From Candidatus Margulisiibacteriota bacterium (lineage in GTDB: Bacteria > Margulisbacteria > Termititenacia > Termititenacales > Termititenacaceae), in assembly GCA_031267055.1 (NCBI GenBank), contig JAIRZV010000082.1, forward strand, positions 1 through 11,218: a stretch of DNA of 11,218 bases. Reading direction: 5' to 3'. The notes under the pieces were generated by a model. The model worked only from the letters and a program-made list of their open reading frames with translations. It was not told the DNA's origin and searched no databases. A program made the position numbers and the translations under genes. Below are positions 1-5,556 of this stretch, one piece after another (within the stretch, counting starts at the first letter, position 1; the number at the start of each line of letters is the position of its first letter).

Positions 1-82
1 ACACAACACAACACAACACAACACAACACAACACAACACAACACAACACAACACAACACAACACAACACAACACAACACAAC
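1..82. repeat. ACACA pentanucleotide tandem repeat
   Basis: Sixteen uninterrupted copies of the 5-bp unit ACACA occupy bases 1-80, and the tract continues for two more bases (AC). It begins at the window edge, so the true copy number is unknown and an assembly break in a low-complexity tract is possible. It contains no T on this strand, so no frame has a stop inside it. Right after it, frame 2 stops at 83-85 (TAA) and frame 1 stops at 91-93 (TAA). Only the frame of the downstream lipoprotein remains open. A 5-bp unit changes reading frame or spacing at each slippage event. Confidence 0.95.
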
Positions 83-113
83 TAATAATGTAAGAGGACA
101 TAAAAAAAATTTA

Positions 114-1895
114 TTGTCAAGATTAATTCCGGCGCTTTCAGTAATTTTATTTCTGGGAATATTTATGGCTGGTTGCGGCGTGACAAAACAATCCTCTGAC
201 GATGGGTCTGGCGGCAGTGGCGGCCGCAAAAATCCTCCGCCGGTTGTTACGCCTCCGCCTCCCGGTTGGGATGACGGACTGACCGGCATAGAAGTTACCA
301 CCAATAAGACAGAATATTTTGTCGGTGAGCAAATAATAGTCAGCGTGAACGGCATATACCATGGCGTAACGGAAAATCCGGAAAATATTACAAATTACGC
401 GGAAATTAGCGGCGCGGATTCTGGCGCGGCGGGAGTGAAAACGATCACCGCGCTTGCAGGCGGTTTTGAGGACAACGTGGATGTTTTGGTTAAAGAGGCA
501 AAAGTTGTTTCTATTGTTATAACTCAGGCGCCGGACAAAACCACTTATCTTGCCGGTATAGACACGCAAATAGACCTGACCGGCATAAAGGTAACGGGAA
601 CACTGAGGGGCGGACAGCAGATTGAGCTTGCCACAAACGCCTTGCAAGTGGTTGGCGGCTATGATCTGTCTGCCGGCGGCGCGCAAACGATTACGGTCAA
701 ATATGTGAATACTGACAGCTCCGAAGTTACCGCCGGTTTCCAGATAACGGGATTAACTTTAACGGAGCTTATTATAAGTCCGGGCAGAACTAAATATATT
801 GTGGGCGAAGAATTTGACCAAACAGCCATGACCGTGACTGCCGATTATTCCGGCACGTACAGGGCTGTATCTTTAACCGAAGTAGTTGTTGATGCCAGCA
901 ATTACAACAAAAATGTCTTGGGGACACACACAATAAGAGTTACATATCGAGGTATATACAGCGAATTTACTGTGACAGTTGTGCCGCCAGTGCTGGAATT
1001 AACTATTAACAGCGGCGCTAACAGACAATTTATTTTACCTATTCATAACAATACGGTAAACGATTTGTATATTGATTGGGGGGATGGAATTGTACAGCAT
1101 TACACCAATTCTCCAAGTAATTATGCCGGTGTGCCGCATACTTATCTGGTTACGAACACAAATTACACGATCAAGATCAGCGGTAGCACATACTTTACAG
1201 GAGCAAATTCTCAATACAACGGAGCGCTGGGGTTTGGTTTCGCTTACGGTGATGATATTGGCGGCTATAATAATAGCAAGAACAAGAACAGCCTATTGGC
1301 GGTTTCCGGTAATCTGGTTGCTTTGCTGGGTAATTATACCCCGGCAAGTAATGACTATATGTTTTCTGGCACATTTTCCGATTGCAAAGGTTTGACCGGC
1401 AGCATCCCGGCTGATTTATTTTCCGGAATCAGTGGCGCTCCGGCGCAAGATATGTTTTATCTCACATTTTTCGGTTGCAGAGGTTTGACCGGCAGTATCC
1501 CTGCCGATTTATTTTCCGGCATTAGCGGCGTTCCGGCATCAGGTATGTTTGAAAACACGTTTTACTGTTGCGACGGATTGACCGGTAGCATCCCGGCTGA
1601 TTTATTTTCCGGAATCAGCGGCGCTCCGACATCAAATATGTTTTCTGGCACATTTTCCGATTGCAAAGGTCTGACCGGCAGCATCCCGGCTGATTTATTT
1701 TCCGGCATTAGTGGCGTTCCGGCACAAGATATGTTTTATCTCACATTTTCCGGTTGCAGTGGCTTGATAGGCATTGACGATCCATTTATCGGAACGCTTA
1801 CAGAAACTTACAATTTTGCCGGTACTTTTCCCAGCTCATTAAAAGGCAAACAGGTCAAGGACACGGCTGGGACAGTGATATATAGTATTGAATAA
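114..1895 (+). CDS. Secreted lipoprotein: Ig-like domains, PKD-like segment and BspA-like repeats
   Basis: This 593-residue exported protein has no close match I recognise. Residues 4-18 are a hydrophobic signal and MAGC at 18-21 is a lipobox, so Cys21 should be lipidated. A Gly/Ser/Pro linker (22-52) follows. Then come three domains of the bacterial Ig-like group 3 type (about 57-127, 131-213 and 215-290, with the recurring pattern K-T-x-Y-x-x-G). A PKD-like segment (294-357) carries WGDG at 322-325 and HTY at 342-344. Residues 416-553 are 31-residue BspA/DUF285-like repeats with the core GLTGSIPADLFSGISG. Such proteins are usually cell-surface adhesins or interaction proteins; a role in attachment is inference. 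The start is uncertain. The assigned TTG lies 15 bases after a Shine-Dalgarno-like AAGAGGA (92-98). The frame stays open upstream (KKNLL precedes the TTG in frame) through the pentanucleotide tract, with no better start codon. Confidence 0.85.
   Translation: MSRLIPALSVILFLGIFMAGCGVTKQSSDDGSGGSGGRKNPPPVVTPPPPGWDDGLTGIEVTTNKTEYFVGEQIIVSVNGIYHGVTENPENITNYAEISGADSGAAGVKTITALAGGFEDNVDVLVKEAKVVSIVITQAPDKTTYLAGIDTQIDLTGIKVTGTLRGGQQIELATNALQVVGGYDLSAGGAQTITVKYVNTDSSEVTAGFQITGLTLTELIISPGRTKYIVGEEFDQTAMTVTADYSGTYRAVSLTEVVVDASNYNKNVLGTHTIRVTYRGIYSEFTVTVVPPVLELTINSGANRQFILPIHNNTVNDLYIDWGDGIVQHYTNSPSNYAGVPHTYLVTNTNYTIKISGSTYFTGANSQYNGALGFGFAYGDDIGGYNNSKNKNSLLAVSGNLVALLGNYTPASNDYMFSGTFSDCKGLTGSIPADLFSGISGAPAQDMFYLTFFGCRGLTGSIPADLFSGISGVPASGMFENTFYCCDGLTGSIPADLFSGISGAPTSNMFSGTFSDCKGLTGSIPADLFSGISGVPAQDMFYLTFSGCSGLIGIDDPFIGTLTETYNFAGTFPSSLKGKQVKDTAGTVIYSIE
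1359..1769 (+). repeat. 93-bp in-frame tandem repeats (4 full, 1 partial)
   Basis: Units start at 1359, 1452, 1545, 1638 and 1731, exactly 93 bases apart, each beginning with the codons for Met-Phe. Each codes for a 31-residue unit with the shared core GLTGSIPADLFSGISG and a Cys at unit position 9. The fifth unit diverges after about 13 residues. Unit 1 is nearly identical to unit 4, and the start of unit 2 resembles the start of unit 5. This suggests a past duplication of a 279-bp (three-unit) block. Confidence 0.93.
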
Positions 1896-1912
1896 ACCAG
1901 CGCCGCCAATTA

Positions 1913-2119
1913 TCAATTATCCACATACGGACGCCGGACATAGCGGCCATTGTGATAATACCCGTTTTTGGTATCAGTAGCATCTTCTTCCGTTAAATCG
2001 TCGGCGGATCGCTGTATAGATTGCGCTTCGGGTTTTTCCGGCTGAGTTTCGGCAAACAGGTCGGCAAAAAGTTCTTTCTGCAAGGGAGTTTCTTGGGCAA
2101 TATGTTTAAGCTGCCACAT
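1913..2119 (-). CDS. Small hypothetical protein (68 aa)
   Basis: I do not recognise this protein. It is 68 residues, without signal peptide or membrane segment. The middle is acidic and Glu/Gln-rich (residues 13-50), and the tail is basic and aromatic (NGYYHNGRYVRRPYVDN). A Shine-Dalgarno-like AAAGG (complement of 2130-2134) lies 10 bases before the ATG, which supports translation. It is the last gene of the minus-strand block, 19 bases after the 77-residue gene. It converges on the lipoprotein gene with only 17 bases between the two stops and no clear hairpin terminator there. The short length and lack of a known family leave moderate doubt that it is real. Its position suggests co-transcription with the secretin operon, not necessarily a shared function. 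Confidence 0.5.
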   Translation of the reverse strand: MWQLKHIAQETPLQKELFADLFAETQPEKPEAQSIQRSADDLTEEDATDTKNGYYHNGRYVRRPYVDN

Positions 2120-2138
2120 AAGAATTGCGCCTTTCTGT

Positions 2139-2372
2139 TTAAGCCGCCAACTGTCTTTGGCGGACGAATTCTTTGCCGCCTTCTTGACGGAAGTCTAAAA
2201 CATTTGTCAGCCGCGTGGCCAGCCCCACAATATTTGCCTCGTAAAACACCGGCTCAAATTTGGCGCGCCGTGCTATCCAGTAAATCTCACGCAGACGACC
2301 GGTGTGCTCTGACCTGTGGTCCAGATTGTACTCCTCGCAATATTCTTTTAACGCCTCGAAAAATTTTTGCAT
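2139..2372 (-). CDS. Small hypothetical protein (77 aa)
   Basis: I do not recognise this protein. It is 77 residues, soluble, with no signal peptide. It begins with an amphipathic helix (MQKFFEALKEYCEEYN). A mixed charged region follows with LREIYWIARRAKF (about 29-41) and a likely second helix (about 48-62). The ATG at 2372-2370 is chosen because a strong Shine-Dalgarno (GAAAGGAG, complement of 2381-2388) lies 8 bases before it. A GTG three codons upstream (2381-2379) would overlap that site, so it is unlikely to be the start. It lies 74 bases downstream of the secretin gene and 19 bases upstream of the 68-residue gene, all in one direction. The good ribosome binding site makes it a probable real gene, perhaps the first of a two-gene tail to the operon. 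Confidence 0.65.
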   Translation of the reverse strand: MQKFFEALKEYCEEYNLDHRSEHTGRLREIYWIARRAKFEPVFYEANIVGLATRLTNVLDFRQEGGKEFVRQRQLAA

Positions 2373-2380
2373 AACACTCA

Positions 2381-2388
2381 CTCCTTTC
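2381..2388 (-). promoter_or_regulatory. Shine-Dalgarno fixing the start of the 77-aa gene
   Basis: Reads GAAAGGAG on the minus strand. It lies 8 bases before the ATG at 2372-2370 and overlaps the in-frame GTG at 2381-2379. It therefore selects the ATG over the longer reading. Confidence 0.75.
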
Positions 2389-2446
2389 TTCTATAAAGAT
2401 TTCGTAATTTACACGCAGAAGTTGAATTGAAATTTTGTGGTGTATA

Positions 2447-3370
2447 TTATGGTGTTTCTTCGGCGGTCACGACAAAAATAATATCCGAAGCCGTTTTTTC
2501 GCGCACAGTATTGCGGAAAAAAATATTCAACAACGGTACGTCTCCCAGCAAAGGAACTTTTTGCACGCTCTCGCGCTCTTCTTCATTGTACAAACCGGCG
2601 AGGACAAAACTTTCCTGCGTTTTGAGCAGCAAAGTGGTTTCCACCTGGCGCGTAGACAGTACCGGAAACTCGCCGCCTTGAGTTTGTTTCCAGTATTTGA
2701 TCGAGCTGATCTCCGGTTGCAGAGAAAGCAGGATTTGCCCGGGCGCGGCCGGCAACGGCAAAAATGTCAGATTGATGCCGGAGTCAATATACTGGATTTG
2801 CCACTGGAGTTGCTCGCCGTTTTGCACCGGCAGAGAGTAAGGCAGGCGGTCGCCGATATGTATGGCTGCCGGCTTGCCGGTCAGCGTGGTCAGATTTGGC
2901 GCGGCCAGCAAACGTGCTTCTCCCTGTCCGGCGCGCGCCTGCAGGGTTGCCAAAATCTCCGGCGTGGTCTTGCCCAGCCGCAAACCATCGGAAGCAAAAT
3001 CCCAGTCAATGCCCAGCGCGGACAGATCGTTGGTCGTCATTTCCAACACGTTGATCTTCAGCTTAATGGCGCGCGGCGGCCGGTCGGCCGTTTGCAAAGC
3101 CGCGAGGATTTTCTCGGTCGGGCGGTCTGCGCCGAGGAGCAGTATATTGTTATTTTTTTCGGCGCAGACCACAGCATCGGGATAAAGTTTTTCGATTATT
3201 TTGACCGCGTCCTCGGCGGCCAGATAATTCAGAGTCACCGCGCGATAATTTTGCGCGAGCGGCATTCCGGCAGACGTTCTCGCCGCCGCGCTTGGTTCCG
3301 GCAGTGCAAAAGGATCGCGTGCCAGACAGAGATTTAAAAACAAAAAGACCGCCAAAATTTTATGTTTCAT
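2447..3370 (-). CDS. Minimal secretin (GspD/PilQ-type outer-membrane channel)
   Basis: Secretins form the outer-membrane ring channel of type II secretion and type IV pili. This one has a signal peptide (residues 1-17, NLCLA then RDP). One short N-domain (about 44-98) has the NolW/secretin_N look (V-x-L-x-Y-L-x-A-x-D-A). The secretin C-domain (about 100-303) shows AAPNLTTLTGKPAAIHIG, YIDSGINLTFLP, PVLSTRQVETTLLLK and VPLLGDVPLLNIFFRN, all secretin hallmarks. In the last motif Asn replaces the usual Gly of LGDIPxxGxLF. At 307 residues it is far shorter than typical PilQ or GspD (about 450-800), which carry several N-domains. GGGAG (complement of 3377-3381) lies 6 bases before the ATG, and the first 11 bases overlap the preceding PilO-like gene, so translation is probably coupled. 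Whether it belongs to a pilus or a secretion machine cannot be decided here; no ATPase or pilin gene is visible. Confidence 0.88.
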   Translation of the reverse strand: MKHKILAVFLFLNLCLARDPFALPEPSAAARTSAGMPLAQNYRAVTLNYLAAEDAVKIIEKLYPDAVVCAEKNNNILLLGADRPTEKILAALQTADRPPRAIKLKINVLEMTTNDLSALGIDWDFASDGLRLGKTTPEILATLQARAGQGEARLLAAPNLTTLTGKPAAIHIGDRLPYSLPVQNGEQLQWQIQYIDSGINLTFLPLPAAPGQILLSLQPEISSIKYWKQTQGGEFPVLSTRQVETTLLLKTQESFVLAGLYNEEERESVQKVPLLGDVPLLNIFFRNTVREKTASDIIFVVTAEETP

Positions 3371-3788
3371 TTTTTACTCCCTGAATAATTATTTTTTGTT
3401 CCTGCGGCGTGATATTGATCTGCGTGATCTCGCCGATATTTTCACCGGCCAGCCCACGCAAAAAATCCAGAAACGCGCCGTAATCTCCCGTAAAAATTAT
3501 TTCCAGTCCGGCCACGCCGCTTTTGCTGCTGCTGAAATCCAGACCTTGCCGCGCGCCGAGCATACGGATAGTTTCCAGCTCCGGATATTCCGGCGGCGCG
3601 GGCGCGTCAGGATATTTTTGCAACAGCGGCTCCTGGCGCATTTTGGCCGTCTCGCCGCGCAAATGCAGATTGGCATAATGCAGCCGCGCGCAATTGAGCA
3701 CGAGCGTCAGACACGCCACGGCTAAAATTAACGCGCTGAGGACGGCGCCGGCGATTTTTACTAATAATTCTTTATTTGCGGGCGGCAC
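3360..3788 (-). CDS. PilO/GspM-like inner-membrane alignment protein
   Basis: This 142-residue bitopic protein has a short cytoplasmic N-terminus and one membrane helix (about 10-31). A brief linker follows, then a periplasmic ferredoxin-like domain (about 75-138) containing LEIIFTGDYGAFLDFLRGL and INITPQEQKIIIQGV. The order membrane helix then beta-alpha-beta core is that of PilO and GspM, which dimerise with PilN/GspL and link the inner-membrane platform to the secretin. The sequence is divergent and shorter than usual (PilO is about 200 residues), with almost no coiled coil. The GTG start is fixed by AGGAG 7 bases upstream. It overlaps the preceding gene by 17 bases and the secretin by 11, placing it in the middle of a tightly packed operon. 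The assignment rests on topology, core pattern and context. Confidence 0.75.
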   Translation of the reverse strand: MPPANKELLVKIAGAVLSALILAVACLTLVLNCARLHYANLHLRGETAKMRQEPLLQKYPDAPAPPEYPELETIRMLGARQGLDFSSSKSGVAGLEIIFTGDYGAFLDFLRGLAGENIGEITQINITPQEQKIIIQGVKNET

Positions 3789-4671
3789 TTTTTAACTCCT
3801 TGTCCAAAAATTTCTTGAGATCGGCGCGCAGAGAAAAATTGACCATTTCGTTTTTGCTCAAACTGGCCAGCTCCGGCTTCAGGCTGGAGTCGGTTTTGAG
3901 CGCTTTTTGCAAAGCTTTGAGGTCTTTGTCTGCCGGACAAAACCCGTCGATCCGCAATTCCTGCGCGGCGTAAATTAATTCCGTAAAATAAACCTGCTCG
4001 GGGATAGCGAGGCTAAAAGCATAAAAGTAGCCGCCGAGTTTTTGATTGAGCGTTTGATTTTTTTGTAGCGCGGCCAGACTGCGCTCATAATTTTTGCGCG
4101 CCTTGATTTGCGCCGCCAGATTTTGCCGCTCGTTGTTCAAAGAAGTATTTTGCGCGGCTAAAATATTTTGCAGTCCCAAAAGCAGTGGTATAGCCAGCAG
4201 ACCAAAAACCACCGCGCCCAGCAGTAAAATTTTTCCGTACTTATACAGCCTCCGCAAATACGGCTCGATTTGCCAAAAAGCCGCCTTGTTTTCATACAGC
4301 AAAAACTGCTTGTCCGCCGAATAAATTTTAAGGGCCTGTTTTTGCCGCGTGGTCAGGAAGGCCAGATCCGCTTTGGGCAACGCGCAAAATAAGCCCTGCA
4401 AATTTTCCGCGTCGCGCAGGTATATCTGATAAGCATAAAAATAGTTCTCAATGGGCTGGGGCAAAAGCGAATTGATGTACCAGACCAATTGCTCCGCTTC
4501 GGAGATGTTTTTCTCGATTTTTAAGGCAAATTGCTCGATTTGCAGGAGTTTGGGGTCGAGCAAAATTTCCAGCTCATCGGCGTCCGCGGGCAATAATTCC
4601 TCATTTTCCGCCAAAACAGACAGATTGACGCTGGCTTTTTTGTATTCCCAAAATCTTGGCATATTTTGCAT
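3772..4671 (-). CDS. GspL / PilM-PilN-like assembly platform protein
   Basis: This 299-residue bitopic membrane protein has a cytoplasmic part (1-146), a strong membrane helix (about 147-169, KILLLGAVVFGLLAIPLLLGL) and a predicted coiled coil (171-212). It ends in a periplasmic domain (about 220-292) that fits the PilN pattern, including IPEQVYFTELIYAAQELRIDGF followed by a final beta strand. A cytoplasmic domain joined to a PilN fold is the GspL layout. However, the cytoplasmic part is only about 145 residues, too short for the complete actin-like PilM/GspL domain. The stretch around 57-98 (EAEQLVWYINSLLPQPIENY) resembles one PilM subdomain, which is a tentative reading. No ATP-binding motif of PilM is evident. 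It would anchor the PilO-like protein and secretin encoded immediately downstream. No good Shine-Dalgarno is seen; a second ATG three codons in (4662) is possible. A 30-bp dyad lies 13 bases upstream. Confidence 0.72.
   Translation of the reverse strand: MQNMPRFWEYKKASVNLSVLAENEELLPADADELEILLDPKLLQIEQFALKIEKNISEAEQLVWYINSLLPQPIENYFYAYQIYLRDAENLQGLFCALPKADLAFLTTRQKQALKIYSADKQFLLYENKAAFWQIEPYLRRLYKYGKILLLGAVVFGLLAIPLLLGLQNILAAQNTSLNNERQNLAAQIKARKNYERSLAALQKNQTLNQKLGGYFYAFSLAIPEQVYFTELIYAAQELRIDGFCPADKDLKALQKALKTDSSLKPELASLSKNEMVNFSLRADLKKFLDKELKSAARK
3796..3800 (-). promoter_or_regulatory. Shine-Dalgarno supporting the GTG start of the PilO-like gene
   Basis: Reads AGGAG on the minus strand, 7 bases before the GTG at 3788-3786. 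It lies inside the end of the upstream PilN-like gene, which fits coupled translation. Confidence 0.75.
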
Positions 4672-4684
4672 ATACTGAAAAATG

Positions 4685-4714
4685 CAACTTTTATGCCAGT
4701 TGGCAAAAAAGTTG
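4685..4714. promoter_or_regulatory. 30-bp dyad upstream of the secretin operon
   Basis: The arms are CAACTTTT (4685-4692) with AAAAGTTG (4707-4714), and TGCCA (4694-4698) with TGGCA (4701-4705). They are separated by one A/A mismatch, with a GT centre. The dyad sits 13 bases before the ATG of the GspL-like gene and 36 bases after the stop of the upstream gene. On the minus strand the hairpin is followed two bases later by TTTTT, so it could be a terminator for the upstream gene or an attenuator. Its symmetry also fits a repressor operator. The sequence alone does not separate these. Confidence 0.5.
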
Positions 4715-4750
4715 AAAAAAAATGTTAGAAAAATTCTGAAAAATTAAAAA

Positions 4751-5470
4751 TTACGGCTTTACCGGAATAATAACGGTTACGTTTAGGCCGACAATTCCAA
4801 TATCGCCGATTTGTTCCGGACGGATAATTTTGCCGGTTTCTTGGTGGCGCAGATAAAGTCGACCTTTTTTATCCAAAGCCACAGAAAAGCTCTCGCTTTC
4901 CGTAGTTTTTGGCAAAAATGTTCCGTCAGCGTAATCGTAATGAAACAGGGTCTCGTCCACGCTCCGCTGCCAGACTGCCTGGTCTCGGCTTGTTCCTAAA
5001 GATTCTTCGAAGCGCGTCAACCAATTTTTCGACTGAATATACAAAGGATTTTCCAGCCAGGGATATTCGGCAAAACGAAATGGCCGGCTTTTCTTTTCAA
5101 AATCTTTCTGCACTAAATAAACGGCGTCCGCTGAAATTTTGGCGTTGATCAAGTGCAATAATTTATAATTGTGCGTGCTCAAAATTCTTAGATTTGGCAA
5201 ACCCAGCTCTCTGGCTTTGTTCAGTGCAGCCCGTAAAATGCTCGTACCCAGACCTTGCAATTTGGCGAATTCGGACAGACGTAAATTGGCGTCAGTCAGA
5301 TTCAGACATTTGAGGTCTAATGAATCGGACGTGACAGCAAACTCCAGCCGGCCAAAAGGCACGCCGTCAGAATTATTTAAAGTGAAAATTGTTGAGCCGC
5401 GCGGCTTTAGCGTTTCGAGCAAGGTAGCCGGATTTATTCCGGCGATTATTTTTGTTTGCAGCATAGACAA
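4751..5470 (-). CDS. Putative GNAT-fold protein, function unknown
   Basis: This is a 239-residue soluble protein with no signal peptide. Residues about 25-110 carry a possible GNAT acetyltransferase core. LQGLGTSILRAALNKARELG resembles the acetyl-CoA-binding motif (Q/R-x-x-G-x-G/A then a helix) and is followed by LRILSTHN as the next strand. The remainder (about 125-239) has no family I recognise; it is rich in aromatic and charged residues and ends in a hydrophobic beta-like stretch (VGLNVTVIIPV). Acetyltransferase activity is inferred from one motif only. The TTG at 5470 is used because GGAGG (complement of 5483-5487) lies 12 bases ahead; an ATG two codons later (5464) is the alternative. 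It has its own promoter-like sequence between rarA and itself, so it need not depend on rarA transcription. Confidence 0.68.
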   Translation of the reverse strand: MSMLQTKIIAGINPATLLETLKPRGSTIFTLNNSDGVPFGRLEFAVTSDSLDLKCLNLTDANLRLSEFAKLQGLGTSILRAALNKARELGLPNLRILSTHNYKLLHLINAKISADAVYLVQKDFEKKSRPFRFAEYPWLENPLYIQSKNWLTRFEESLGTSRDQAVWQRSVDETLFHYDYADGTFLPKTTESESFSVALDKKGRLYLRHQETGKIIRPEQIGDIGIVGLNVTVIIPVKP

Positions 5471-5516
5471 AAAATCGGATAACCTCCACAGCGTAGACTA
5501 AAAGACATCAAAAAAT

Positions 5517-5545
5517 ATAATAACACGCTAAATTCGTTGTCGCAA
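5517..5545 (-). promoter_or_regulatory. Sigma-70-type promoter of the GNAT-like gene
   Basis: On the minus strand the -35 box is TTGCGA (complement of 5540-5545), followed by a 17-base spacer and then the -10 box TATTAT (complement of 5517-5522). These match consensus at 4/6 and 5/6. Transcription would begin near 5510, giving a leader of about 40 bases that contains the GGAGG site. Confidence 0.6.
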
Positions 5546-5556
5546 TGTTTTAGCTG

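Noticed and set aside
1..82. CRISPR or telomere-like array
   Set aside because: The unit is 5 bp without spacers. It is a simple microsatellite, and the window start gives no evidence of a replicon end.
147..686. A 179-codon minus-strand open frame inside the lipoprotein gene
   Set aside because: It is antisense to Ig-like domains with good repeats, has an Arg/Asn-rich shadow composition and no homology signal.
1359..1769. Plain leucine-rich repeat (plant-type LxGxIP) assignment
   Set aside because: GLTGSIP looks similar to LRR motifs, but the 31-residue period, the MF…C pattern and the flanking PKD-like segment fit BspA/DUF285-type repeats better.
2435..3337. A 300-codon plus-strand open frame opposite the secretin
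   Set aside because: The minus-strand frame carries clear secretin motifs, a signal peptide and a Shine-Dalgarno. The plus frame is Arg/Gln-rich antisense shadow.
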